In this document: positions 33,578 through 41,766 of the stretch, one piece after another | Numbering within the stretch: position 1 is the stretch's first letter | Layout of the letters: every line of letters starts with the position of its first letter | Source: Neobacillus sp. SuZ13 | Lineage (GTDB): Bacteria > Bacillota > Bacilli > Bacillales > Cytobacillaceae | Length of the DNA: 64,000 nucleotides | Reading direction: 5' to 3' | Assembly: GCF_030123365.1 (NCBI RefSeq) | Contig: NZ_CP126107.1 | Location: forward strand, 4,859,501-4,923,500 | Program-made: the position numbers and the translations under genes | The notes under the pieces: model-generated | The model's database searches: none | Told to the model about the DNA's origin: nothing | The model's input: the letters and a program-made list of their open reading frames with translations, nothing else

Positions 33578-34837
33578 TTACTTGACTCTTGGAAAACCAA
33601 ATCCTGATGCGTAATCATCAGCTGTTGCTGCCCCTGAACCGCCTTTAATATCATATAGTTTTGCACGATTTTGGAGTTCTGTGCGAAGCTGATCATTGGA
33701 CTTGGTAGGGTTAGCTGACCAAATCTTTGCAGCAAGCCCAGATACGTGCGGTGTTGCCATCGATGTGCCACTAATAGTGTTGTAACTTCCATCATTCCAA
33801 GTAGACTCAATTGCCCTACCTGGTGCAGAAACCTCCACATCCCGCTCTTGAATTACAAAGTCACCATCAGTACTCGGATTTCCACGCGATGAAAAATCGG
33901 CTACACGGTAGGTTCCATTTTCCTGAACGTTTTCCAGGGCGGCAACTGCAACTACATTTACTAGTGCACCAGGATAGCCTATCGTGTTGGTTCCAGGTCC
34001 GTCATTTCCTGCAGCAGCAATAATTAATACACCTTTTCCATAGGCATAATCAACTGCACTTGAGATGAGAGAATCTTTTACGCTAGACCCAAGCGACATC
34101 GATATAATCACATGTGATCCAGTTCGTGTTGCTTCATCTGCTGCTTTTCGAATGGCCGCTGCAATATCATCGGAGTATCCACTGCCACGGTTGTTTAACA
34201 CTTTATAGGACCAGAGCTCAGCTTCAGGTGCTACCCCGTAAATTCCCTGACCAGTACCGCCGTTGGCCAAAACCGTTCCGGAAACATGCGTCCCGTGCCC
34301 ATTTCCATCCGCGCAACTTCCCTCAACCAATGAGACTTTATTTTGGGAAAAATCCTTACATTGCTCAACATTGCTCTTTAAATCCACATGATTTACATTG
34401 ACACCCGTATCAAGGACCGCTACCTTAATTCCGTTTCCACCTGAAGTTCTTGCAATCGCTGGATCATTGTAAATGGCTTGAATGCCCCATGGTGTTTGAT
34501 CACTAGGACCTGTAACTGCTGTCCCTCCCGGCTTTGCCGCTAAATCTGTCTTAGATATGAACTGTAATTCTGGTATTCTCTCAATAGATAAATTCTTGTT
34601 ATTTAATAGGGCTTGATATTGTTGTGCATTTACGTTGGTAGTAAACCCTTTGCTTGCGAAATCCCAGCGGGTTCCGAAGCTCGCCTTCGCTTTTGCCTTT
34701 TCAGAAGCGGGACCTTGAATTAACACCCGATAAGTTTCCTGGCCATTTGTTTGCTGTCCGAATGCTCCGGTGGCAAACATCGAAATTCCCATGATGAAGC
34801 TAAGTAATACAGATCCTACGATTCTCCTTTTCTTCAA
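33578..34837 (-). CDS. Secreted subtilisin-like serine protease (S8)
   Basis: A 419-residue preproprotein. A Sec signal lies at residues 1-27, an I9-type inhibitor propeptide at about 35-110 (YRVLIQGPASEKAKAKASFG), and the S8 catalytic domain follows with D143 (VAVLDTGV), H181 (NGHGTHVSGT) and S359 (GTSMATPHV). The oxyanion Asn lies in AAAGNDGPG. There is a Cys pair near the first loop (EQCKDF...GSCADG). TTG at 34837 lies eight bases after GGAGGAG, while the upstream ATG lacks a site. It is probably a degradative exoenzyme, and adjacency to a NprR-like system suggests late-growth regulation. Confidence 0.9.
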   Translation of the reverse strand: MKKRRIVGSVLLSFIMGISMFATGAFGQQTNGQETYRVLIQGPASEKAKAKASFGTRWDFASKGFTTNVNAQQYQALLNNKNLSIERIPELQFISKTDLAAKPGGTAVTGPSDQTPWGIQAIYNDPAIARTSGGNGIKVAVLDTGVNVNHVDLKSNVEQCKDFSQNKVSLVEGSCADGNGHGTHVSGTVLANGGTGQGIYGVAPEAELWSYKVLNNRGSGYSDDIAAAIRKAADEATRTGSHVIISMSLGSSVKDSLISSAVDYAYGKGVLIIAAAGNDGPGTNTIGYPGALVNVVAVAALENVQENGTYRVADFSSRGNPSTDGDFVIQERDVEVSAPGRAIESTWNDGSYNTISGTSMATPHVSGLAAKIWSANPTKSNDQLRTELQNRAKLYDIKGGSGAATADDYASGFGFPRVK

Positions 34838-34965
34838 TAAAAAAACTCCTCCTCCAACCAGAATAAAAGCCAACGCTGATTCTTAATACTATTCAAAATA
34901 TCTCGGTTACATATCAAACGAGCCAAACTAAAAAGTTGGGAAAATTTTTAGTTTTTAATAAAAAA

Positions 34966-34989
34966 AACCAGTCCAATGATGGACTGGTT
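34966..34989 (-). terminator. Terminator after corA
   Basis: AACCAGTCCA (34966-34975) pairs with TGGACTGGTT (34980-34989), and the minus strand continues with a T run. Confidence 0.85.
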
Positions 34990-34990
34990 T

Positions 34991-35929
34991 CTAAAAATAT
35001 TTCTTTTTCCAAAAAATAAAAGCTGTTAAACTCGTTAAAAATGCCGAGATTACTAGTGGTATGGCATACGAATGGGTAGCGTGCTGCAAAGGGATATCCA
35101 CATTCATCCCATAAAAGCTCGCCACCATTGTTGGGAAGGATAAGATAATCGTAATCGAAGTTAGGAACTTCATGACGATGTTTAGGTTATTGGAAATAAT
35201 GGAGGCGAAAGCATTCATCATTCCGGTTAAAATGGAACGATAGGTTTCGGCCATCTCAATCGCCTGTGTTTTTTCAATAATAACGTCTTCTAATAAGTCC
35301 TTGTCTTCTTCGTACATTTTTAAATAATTAAATCGCAGGATCTTATCGAGGACAACTTTATTCGACTTTAGGGAAGTCGTAAAGTAAACCAAACTTTTCT
35401 CTAATGCTAGAAAGGCGAACAATTCTTTATTTTTTAATGACTGATGAACGACATGTTCAATTTCATTTGTTTTCTTGTTAATTTGTTTTAAATAACGTAA
35501 ATAATACGAAGAAATAACGAATAATATTTGCAAAGCAAAACGTGTCTTTTTAAACGTGAAAAACTCTTTTACTCTGTTTTTCCGAAATTCTTCTAATATG
35601 GGGGTATCCTTTAATGAAACCGTAATGATACAGTCATCTGTTAGAATAATACCGATCGGAATGGTCTCATATCCTGCAAATCCATTTTCATCATGAACGA
35701 TATAAGGAAAGTCGACAATGATATACACGCGGCCATCGTCTCGTTCAATCCTCGGACGTTCCTCATCATCGAGTGCATCTTTAATGATATCTACATCGAC
35801 CTGGGCTTCCATTGACACCTTATTGATTTCTTCTTGGGTTGGGGAATACATATTAACCCAGCACCCTTTTGATATGACATTAACTGTTTCTAAAACTTTT
35901 GTCTCTGTACTTTTAAAAATTTCCAGCAT
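34991..35929 (-). CDS. corA: CorA-family divalent cation transporter
   Basis: A 312-residue CorA homolog for magnesium (or cobalt/nickel) uptake. A large N-terminal cytosolic alpha/beta domain is followed by two C-terminal helices with the pore signature YGMNVDIP, then a short basic tail ending FWKKKYF. Length and layout are standard. The gene has an unusually long, structured leader with a hairpin that masks the Shine-Dalgarno sequence, so metal- or ligand-dependent translation is likely. Confidence 0.92.
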   Translation of the reverse strand: MLEIFKSTETKVLETVNVISKGCWVNMYSPTQEEINKVSMEAQVDVDIIKDALDDEERPRIERDDGRVYIIVDFPYIVHDENGFAGYETIPIGIILTDDCIITVSLKDTPILEEFRKNRVKEFFTFKKTRFALQILFVISSYYLRYLKQINKKTNEIEHVVHQSLKNKELFAFLALEKSLVYFTTSLKSNKVVLDKILRFNYLKMYEEDKDLLEDVIIEKTQAIEMAETYRSILTGMMNAFASIISNNLNIVMKFLTSITIILSFPTMVASFYGMNVDIPLQHATHSYAIPLVISAFLTSLTAFIFWKKKYF

Positions 35930-35935
35930 GATTTA

Positions 35936-36107
35936 ACCTCCTCACTCACTTTGTTCGAGGAAGCCAACAACCTTTTCTAGAGTTGATATTCTTGCTATTC
36001 ATTTCAATCCATTCAAAGATCACATTGACTTCCCCACACCTACTACTTGGGTCCGGGTCTACGGAATAACTCAAAAATATCAACTCCCTCTAACTATTTT
36101 TATTTCC
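35936..36107 (-). promoter_or_regulatory. Structured 5-prime leader of corA (candidate riboswitch)
   Basis: In the minus-strand transcript, a 14-bp stem (36086-36073 with 35993-35980, one wobble) closes a 79-nt region containing GACCCGGACCC and GGTGTGGGGA segments. Downstream, CTTCCTC (35963-35957) can pair with the Shine-Dalgarno GAGGAGG (35942-35936). A closing stem plus an SD-sequestering hairpin is the layout of a translational riboswitch. It does not match the M-box, yybP-ykoY or NiCo consensus as I know them. Confidence 0.6.
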
Positions 36108-36113
36108 TATCCT

Positions 36114-36142
36114 ATCATAAACCCTAATCACTGAAAGTACAA
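36114..36142 (-). promoter_or_regulatory. Promoter of the corA leader
   Basis: On the minus strand, TTGTAC (36142-36137) and TATGAT (36119-36114) are separated by 17 bp, placing the transcript start near 36107, about 180 nt before the corA start codon. Confidence 0.65.
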
Positions 36143-36158
36143 AGGAGTTTTTCTGAAT

Positions 36159-37055
36159 TTATTCATCTTCTGCAAAAAAAGGATTTAAATGTATCAAAAC
36201 TTCCTGAATATTATCGTTCTTATCCATCAGTTTTTGTTTGATCGCTTTTGCCAAATCATGTCCCTGCTTGATGGTTTTATAATGATCGATCGAGATACGC
36301 AAATCCACCAATACATAATGACCAAGTTCTCTCGCTCTAATTCGGTCAATTCGTTTTACTTCATTGAATTCCTTCACAACTGCAACGTATTCTTGTAATG
36401 TCTCTGTATCAATGTTCCGTTCCAGTAAGATATCAAATGCCTCTGTTAACATTTCCTTAGCGATTTTAAAAATCAAATAAGCGACAAAAATACTTGCGGC
36501 TTTGTCTCCGTATAATAAAAAGTGAATATCAAACCGGCTGCCTGTAATCGAAAGGAGCACCCCGATTGCAGCCGCAATTGATGCCACAATATCTGCTTTA
36601 TGATCAAATGCAATGGCCTCAATGGCTTTACTCTTATTTTCCTTTGCCACTTTTAATGAACTTCGATACAGAATAACTTTAGTCACATAAGAAAAGAGGG
36701 CCACCCACATCGCCAAAAAGCTCGGTGATTCCACTTCATGAAAGAAACCGCTAATCCCTTCGTAAACCACATAAATGGCAACCAGAAAGAGCAAGATCCC
36801 GATTATCCCAGAAACAATGACTTCTGCCTTTCCATGTCCATATGGATGTTCATCATCGGCTGGCTTATTAGCAATTTTTATAACTAATAATACAATCACT
36901 GATGCAAACACATCTGCTGCTGAATGTATCCCATCTGCGAAAACTGCGTCACTATTTCCAACCAATCCAATGATTATTTTTCCTAATGTAAGAATAATGT
37001 TACTAATTACACTAATCCAGGCCACTTTTTTAGCCAAAGTTTCTCTCATTTCCAT
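36159..37055 (-). CDS. Cation diffusion facilitator (CDF) metal exporter
   Basis: A 298-residue CDF transporter with six helices and a C-terminal cytosolic ferredoxin-like domain. The metal site residues are in helix 2 (DGIHSAADV) and helix 5 (FDHKADIVASI), and HPYGHGKAEV is the conserved loop. The DxxxD plus DHKAD pattern resembles the manganese-exporting MneP/MneS group of Bacillus, but zinc or iron cannot be excluded. ATG at 37055 lies ten bases after AGGTGG; an upstream ATG is less likely. Confidence 0.86.
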   Translation of the reverse strand: MEMRETLAKKVAWISVISNIILTLGKIIIGLVGNSDAVFADGIHSAADVFASVIVLLVIKIANKPADDEHPYGHGKAEVIVSGIIGILLFLVAIYVVYEGISGFFHEVESPSFLAMWVALFSYVTKVILYRSSLKVAKENKSKAIEAIAFDHKADIVASIAAAIGVLLSITGSRFDIHFLLYGDKAASIFVAYLIFKIAKEMLTEAFDILLERNIDTETLQEYVAVVKEFNEVKRIDRIRARELGHYVLVDLRISIDHYKTIKQGHDLAKAIKQKLMDKNDNIQEVLIHLNPFFAEDE

Positions 37056-37081
37056 AATATGTAAACCACCTTTAAAAATAC

Positions 37082-37122
37082 CTCTAGAAATCATAGCAAA
37101 TGCATCCATGATGGGTCTAGAG
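37082..37122 (-). terminator. Hairpin between the small gene and the CDF gene
   Basis: CTCTAGA (37082-37088) pairs with TCTAGAG (37116-37122), with inner ATCAT/ATGAT pairs, and on the minus strand the stem is followed by GTATTTTTAAA. It is either a terminator of the small upstream gene or an attenuator in the CDF leader. Confidence 0.45.
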
Positions 37123-37176
37123 AAAAAGTCTTACCCGCTTCAAGCTATGTTGCAGCCAGTCAAAATATGTATGTCC

Positions 37177-37314
37177 TTATCCTTCCTGGCCTTCCATTTC
37201 TCCCTTCACCATTTCCACTTCTTCAACTACAGATATTTTGTTAATTTGATCATGAAGAAAATGAAACGCCTCATCTAATTCTTCTCGTGATGGAAACTCA
37301 TCTTTTTTGTTCAT
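37177..37314 (-). CDS. Small acidic hypothetical protein
   Basis: 45 residues starting MNKKDEFPSREELDEAFHF. ATG at 37314 lies six bases after GGAGGT, an excellent site, so it is very likely translated. It is predicted mostly helical and amphipathic, with Glu-rich repeats (VVEEVEMVKGEMEG). I know of no function. It is upstream of, and perhaps co-transcribed with, the CDF transporter. Confidence 0.62.
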   Translation of the reverse strand: MNKKDEFPSREELDEAFHFLHDQINKISVVEEVEMVKGEMEGQEG

Positions 37315-37413
37315 TACGGTACCTCCAGTTAGATTTATTTTTTATTAGGAGTAATCCTGTGGAAAAAAGAAAAAAATACCCTTGTATCAAACATTGAAAG
37401 GGAGGAATACAGG

Positions 37414-37629
37414 ATGGACAATAAGAATCAAAAAGCAAATCCTAAGAAAGAATTGGCAGGCAGTTTCTATCATCCCAGTTATTATCAAGAAACGGATGAT
37501 CTATCTGCCGGGATAGCAACTACGCATGAGCAAGCCAGTGACACCTATACTGAAGGTGAAATTGGAGCGGTCATTGATGATGTGAACGGTAAGGATATAC
37601 CAATACCGCAAAAAGGCTACGATAAATAA
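37414..37629 (+). CDS. YozQ-like (DUF4025) small protein
   Basis: A 71-residue hydrophilic protein. The C-terminal part (SAGIATTHEQASDTYTEGEI, then IDDVNGKDIPIPQKGYDK) resembles the DUF4025/YozQ family of Bacillus, possibly linked to sporulation. It has GGGAGGA upstream of ATG and its own terminator. Function unknown. Confidence 0.7.
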   Translation: MDNKNQKANPKKELAGSFYHPSYYQETDDLSAGIATTHEQASDTYTEGEIGAVIDDVNGKDIPIPQKGYDK

Positions 37630-37637
37630 TAAAATCA

Positions 37638-37676
37638 GAGAAAACAGCTCTCTATGGAAGCTGTTTTCTCTTTTTG
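37638..37676. terminator. Bidirectional intrinsic terminator
   Basis: GAGAAAACAGC (37638-37648) pairs with GCTGTTTTCTC (37660-37670) and is followed by TTTTT; it sits between convergent genes. Confidence 0.85.
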
Positions 37677-37684
37677 TGTCCCCA

Positions 37685-38440
37685 TTATTTATCATCATCA
37701 ACGTAAGGATCGTGTTCAAAGGCGGGTAAATCACCAAAACTGGTCATGATGCCTTCCTCATCAAGGGCATCTTCGTAACTTTCATGCTGCGGGTTTGGAT
37801 AAACCTTGATATTATTTCCATACATGTCATTTCCAACAAAATTTTCATAGTCCTCGACATAGCTAATGTTTTCGTCTGCTTCAGTATAGATATCACTATA
37901 ACTATCCTGTGGAAAGGCTAAATCGGAAGGAGTCTCGGATGTGCCCCACGCGGCAACAGTCTGCCAAGAATCTTCTGCATCAAAAGCAACGTTCTCATCT
38001 TTTTCGTCCATATCAAACTTACCAAAGGGCGGCATCAAAACGCCTTCTTCCACGGGGCGCTTGTGTGAAGTAACCTGATCGGGACTGTGCTCAATACAAT
38101 AGGTTGTATTTGGCAATGCCTGTAAACGTTCTAAAGGAATCTCCTTACCGCATACTTCGCAGGTTCCATAAGTGCCATTTTCCATTGCCTCCAAAGCGTG
38201 ATCGATATTTCTGAGTTGAAATTGATAATGTTCATTTAAAGCAATATCTTTCTCACGTTCATATAATTCTGTTCCCTCATCAGCTGGGTGGTTATCATAG
38301 CTGGATAACTCCCCCATCGACTCATGAAAATGCCCTCTTTCCAATCCAAAGTGATCATTTTGTTCTATATGTTCTTCTACCTCACTTTTTTCTTGTAACA
38401 ATTGTAAACGTAACTCAGCAAGTTGCTGTGTCGATAACAT
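37685..38440 (-). CDS. yteA: YteA-like DksA/TraR zinc-finger protein
   Basis: A 251-residue protein of the YteA sporulation-associated family. The N-terminal helical part (QLAELRLQLLQEKSEVEEHI) and the DksA-type zinc finger GTYGTCEVCGKEIPLERL with a second half TYCIEHS are followed by a long acidic tail rich in Asp, Glu and Tyr (DIYTEADENISYVEDYENF). The last Cys pair is reduced to one Cys plus His. Role unknown, possibly RNA polymerase binding. It has an AGGGG site and is single. Confidence 0.82.
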   Translation of the reverse strand: MLSTQQLAELRLQLLQEKSEVEEHIEQNDHFGLERGHFHESMGELSSYDNHPADEGTELYEREKDIALNEHYQFQLRNIDHALEAMENGTYGTCEVCGKEIPLERLQALPNTTYCIEHSPDQVTSHKRPVEEGVLMPPFGKFDMDEKDENVAFDAEDSWQTVAAWGTSETPSDLAFPQDSYSDIYTEADENISYVEDYENFVGNDMYGNNIKVYPNPQHESYEDALDEEGIMTSFGDLPAFEHDPYVDDDK

Positions 38441-38670
38441 GTGCTAAACCCCTTTCAATGAAAAGCGCTAAGTATCTTGCTCCATCTATTTCACTTTTAT
38501 ATTTATTGTTTTTATCTTTCTCTTCTATTTTCATTTTTTTCGTGGTTGATTATGTAATGAAAATTTAATTCCATCAAAAACCTAACTGCAGGATTGTTTA
38601 TTAACTGAATAAGAAATGGACAGGAGTATATCTTAAGAAATATCTTAACTAGGAGAAATGAGGAGATTGT

Positions 38671-38832
38671 GTGGTTAATGAAAACTTTGACAAATTCAGA
38701 CAAGAGCAAAAGGAGCATCAATCAACCTATTTAGGCGGGAACAGGAAACAAAAGCCTGGGCTTAATGATGCAGAATATAATAATCAAGATAATACCGACA
38801 AATCACCAGGCGCGACGGGTAGAGATATTTAG
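38671..38832 (+). CDS. Small hydrophilic hypothetical protein
   Basis: 53 residues from GTG at 38671, with GAGGAG five bases upstream; it begins MVNENFDKFRQEQKEHQ and ends SPGATGRDI. It is Asn/Gln/Lys-rich with no membrane segment. It ends 18 bp before the amino-acid permease start, so it is likely co-transcribed. No family recognised. Confidence 0.5.
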   Translation: MVNENFDKFRQEQKEHQSTYLGGNRKQKPGLNDAEYNNQDNTDKSPGATGRDI

Positions 38833-38850
38833 AGAAAAAGGAGGATGTCG

Positions 38851-40206
38851 ATGAGTAAATCCAATTCCGGCGGGAATGAGAAGAGTGACATGAAATGGTG
38901 GCAACTCTCTTTGTTTGGCGTGGGCTGTACGATTGGAACAGGTTTCTTCCTTGGCTCAGGCTTAGCAATTAAAATGACAGGTCCATCGATCTTAGTTGCC
39001 TTTATAGTTGCTGCCCTTGGGACATATTTCGTCTATGATGCTTTATCCAAAATGACGTCCCAAGAACCCTTACAAGGCGGGTTTCGGTCGTATGCGAAGA
39101 AAGCCTATGGCAGGTGGGCCGGATTCAGCAGCGGTTGGGTCTACTGGTCATCAGAAGTGTTAATCATGGGAAGCCAAATGACGGCGCTTTCGATTTTTTC
39201 CCAATTTTGGCTTCCAAAAATCCCCTTATGGATATTTGCTACTATTTACGCAGTTTTAGGACTAGTAGTGATATTAATTGGAGTAAAGGTCTTAAATAAG
39301 CTAGAAAATATACTTGCAGTCTTAAAAATCTCAGCAATATTAATGTTTATTGTGATTGCATTTCTCGCCATTTTTGGGGTGATCGATGGTGATCGCCCTA
39401 TTCAGTATCCGAATACACAAAAAGAAATTATGCCCCATGGTTTGAAAGGCTTATGGTCAGCAGTCATTTTTGCTTTCTATGCTTTCGGGGGCATCGAAAT
39501 TCTTGGATTAATGGCAACCAATTTAAAGGATCCCAAGGAAGCTCCAAAAGCAGGAAAAGTCATGTTGTTTACACTTATGATCATCTATGTAGTATCGATT
39601 GGTCTTGCAGTCATTATTGTTCCTTGGAATCATTTTAACACAAAGGAAAGTACCTTTGTTGTCGCTTTAAATGCATACCATCTTTCCTTTGTTCCTCATT
39701 TTTTTAATGCAACATTAATTATTGCAGGATTTTCAACAATGACTGCTTCTCTTTATGGCGTAACAAGCGTGCTAGTTACCCTTGGAGAAGAGGGTGATGC
39801 ACCTGCATGTTTTTCAAAGCCAGGGAAATTAAAGGTCCCGCTGGCATCGCTGCTTATTACCATGTTAGGAATAACTGCCTCGGTTGTTTCAGCCTTGGTT
39901 TTGCCTAATAAAATTTATGAGTGGGTTACCACAGGTGCCGCCTTAATGCTCCTTTATAATTGGCTCTTTATACTGGCATCCTCTCGAAAAATCTTAGAGT
40001 TAAAGCTGAAGGAAAAAATCATGTATTCCATTGGCGCCTTGTTTATTTTAATTGCCGTCAGCGGTACTCTTTTTCATGAAACAAGCAGACCTGGCTTTTT
40101 TATTAGCCTGGCCTTTCTTGGCATCATAGGAGTGATTACTTTATTCATGCAGTTTAAATGGAAAAAGTCGAAGAAAAAAGTGCTTAGCCCATGGCCTACT
40201 GCGTAG
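38851..40206 (+). CDS. APC-family amino acid permease
   Basis: A 451-residue, 12-helix amino acid/polyamine/organocation transporter. The helix-1 signature GVGCTIGTGFFLGSGLAI, the helix-3 region SGWVYWSSEVLIMGSQMTA and the helix-6 FYAFGGIEILGLMATNLKDP are conserved in YtnA/YbxG-like permeases. The substrate is an amino acid of unknown identity. ATG at 38851 has AAAGGAGG seven bases upstream; the ATG at 38845 overlaps that site. Confidence 0.86.
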   Translation: MSKSNSGGNEKSDMKWWQLSLFGVGCTIGTGFFLGSGLAIKMTGPSILVAFIVAALGTYFVYDALSKMTSQEPLQGGFRSYAKKAYGRWAGFSSGWVYWSSEVLIMGSQMTALSIFSQFWLPKIPLWIFATIYAVLGLVVILIGVKVLNKLENILAVLKISAILMFIVIAFLAIFGVIDGDRPIQYPNTQKEIMPHGLKGLWSAVIFAFYAFGGIEILGLMATNLKDPKEAPKAGKVMLFTLMIIYVVSIGLAVIIVPWNHFNTKESTFVVALNAYHLSFVPHFFNATLIIAGFSTMTASLYGVTSVLVTLGEEGDAPACFSKPGKLKVPLASLLITMLGITASVVSALVLPNKIYEWVTTGAALMLLYNWLFILASSRKILELKLKEKIMYSIGALFILIAVSGTLFHETSRPGFFISLAFLGIIGVITLFMQFKWKKSKKKVLSPWPTA

Positions 40207-40232
40207 AAATTAACAACAAAAAGTCATAGAAA

Positions 40233-40278
40233 AGGCCTCCTCAAAAGTTCATTACTTAATGACCTTTTGAGGAGGCCT
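40233..40278. terminator. Bidirectional terminator between permease and liv operon
   Basis: AGGCCTCCTCAAAAG (40233-40247) pairs with CTTTTGAGGAGGCCT (40264-40278), a 15-bp stem extended by CATTA/TAATG; the minus side continues with TTTTC. Confidence 0.8.
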
Positions 40279-40297
40279 CCGTTTATGAGAACAGAAC

Positions 40298-40993
40298 TTA
40301 ACTTATAGCCAGATGGTGGTAAGCAATATTCATATTTTTCCTAAGTTCATTAGGATGATCATGATAGACAACTTCACCTTTATTAAGAATATAAACATCG
40401 TCAGCAATACTTAAGGCGGTAGCAATGTTTTGCTCGACTAAAAGCATCGACATACCTGTTTCCTTTAATTTTAAAAGAACATCCATTACTTCTCCGACCA
40501 TTAGCGGAGAAAGCCCTTCTGTGGGTTCATCAAGGAGGAGGATTTTTGGATTCCTCATTAACGCCCGGCCAATGGATAGCATGGATTGCTCACCGCCGCT
40601 TAGATTTCCGGCATGAGTCTTTTCTCTTTCCTTTAACCGCGGGAATAGATCAAAAATTCGTTCCAAGCTCCAGTCCCCATGGTTTTTATTAGCGAAAACA
40701 CTTAAATTTTCATGTACGGTCAGGTTGGTGAAAATTCTTCGTCCCTGAGGTACAATCCCGATGCCTTTATTGGCAATTTGGTGGCTTTTCAATTTTATAA
40801 CATTTTCTCCTTCAAATACGATATCACCTTCTTTTTTGGTGACAAAACCAATGATTGAATGAATAGTCGTTGTTTTTCCCATGCCATTCCTGCCAAGCAG
40901 CGTTACCACACTTCCCTTTTTCACCTCTAGGTTGACTCCATGAAGGATATGGCTGGCACCATAGTAACTATGAACACCCTGTAAGCTAAGCAT
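40298..40993 (-). CDS. livF: Branched-chain-type ABC transporter ATPase LivF
   Basis: A 231-residue HAAT-family ATPase: Walker A GRNGMGKTTT, signature LSGGEQ, Walker B ILLLDEPTEGL, and H-loop-equivalent VEQN. It pairs with LivG, overlapping it by eight bases. HAAT systems carry branched-chain amino acids, amides, urea or aromatic acids. Next to an aromatic catabolic operon, the latter is plausible. Confidence 0.9.
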   Translation of the reverse strand: MLSLQGVHSYYGASHILHGVNLEVKKGSVVTLLGRNGMGKTTTIHSIIGFVTKKEGDIVFEGENVIKLKSHQIANKGIGIVPQGRRIFTNLTVHENLSVFANKNHGDWSLERIFDLFPRLKEREKTHAGNLSGGEQSMLSIGRALMRNPKILLLDEPTEGLSPLMVGEVMDVLLKLKETGMSMLLVEQNIATALSIADDVYILNKGEVVYHDHPNELRKNMNIAYHHLAIS

Positions 40994-41756
40994 TGATCAT
41001 TTCCTCCTTTCCCATATAGATTTCTTTTACAAGAGGATTTTCCCTTACCACTTCTGGACTTCCATCCGCTATTAATGTCCCGGCATGAAGCACAATCACT
41101 CGGTCCATATTACCAAATAACACCTCGATATCGTGTTCAATCATCATAATTGTTACCTCTGACGATAATTTATTAATTAAAGCAATGATTTGATCCGTTT
41201 CCACTTGAGACATCCCAGCAGTCGGCTCATCCAATAAAAGCAGCTTGGGTTTACCCGCAATGGCCATAATAATCTCAATTTGCCGTTGGACACCATAAGA
41301 TAAATCTTTGACCTTCAAATGGCTATATTCTTGCAATCCCCACTCATACAGGAGTTTATCTACTTTTTCAAATAGGGAAGGATAATTTTTCTTATTAACT
41401 TGTTTCCACCATTGGGTATGTTTTTTATTGATTCGCTGTAAAACTAGCAGCAAATTCTCTTTAACAGTTAAACCCATCATTAAATTGTTTTTTTGGAATG
41501 TCCGGACAATTCCTTGCTCTGTCCGTTTATAATTAGGCAAGCGATTAATCGGTTCTTCAAAATAGCTAATCGTTCCCCCTGAAGGTTCTAAATCTCCGGC
41601 AATCATATTAAATAAAGTTGATTTACCAGCACCATTGGGTCCAATCAGCCCCACTCGTTCACCTCTGCTGACTTCTAATGTAACATCCTCGATCACCTTA
41701 ATTCCGCCAAAATGTTTTGAAAGGCCTTTTAGCGAAAGAATCTTTTCCTTCTTCAT
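40986..41756 (-). CDS. livG: Branched-chain-type ABC transporter ATPase LivG
   Basis: A 256-residue ATPase with Walker A GPNGAGKSTL, the degenerate signature LSYGVQRQ, Walker B LLLLDEPTAGM and H-loop IEHD. The LSYGxQR variant is normal for LivG. It is followed by livF (overlap) and preceded by livM with a 10-bp gap. Confidence 0.9.
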   Translation of the reverse strand: MKKEKILSLKGLSKHFGGIKVIEDVTLEVSRGERVGLIGPNGAGKSTLFNMIAGDLEPSGGTISYFEEPINRLPNYKRTEQGIVRTFQKNNLMMGLTVKENLLLVLQRINKKHTQWWKQVNKKNYPSLFEKVDKLLYEWGLQEYSHLKVKDLSYGVQRQIEIIMAIAGKPKLLLLDEPTAGMSQVETDQIIALINKLSSEVTIMMIEHDIEVLFGNMDRVIVLHAGTLIADGSPEVVRENPLVKEIYMGKEEMINA

Positions 41757-41766
41757 CCAGCTTCAC

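Noticed and set aside
35930..36107. M-box, yybP-ykoY or NiCo riboswitch in the corA leader
   Set aside because: Conserved sequence blocks of these classes were not found by eye, so the leader is listed only as an unidentified structured RNA.
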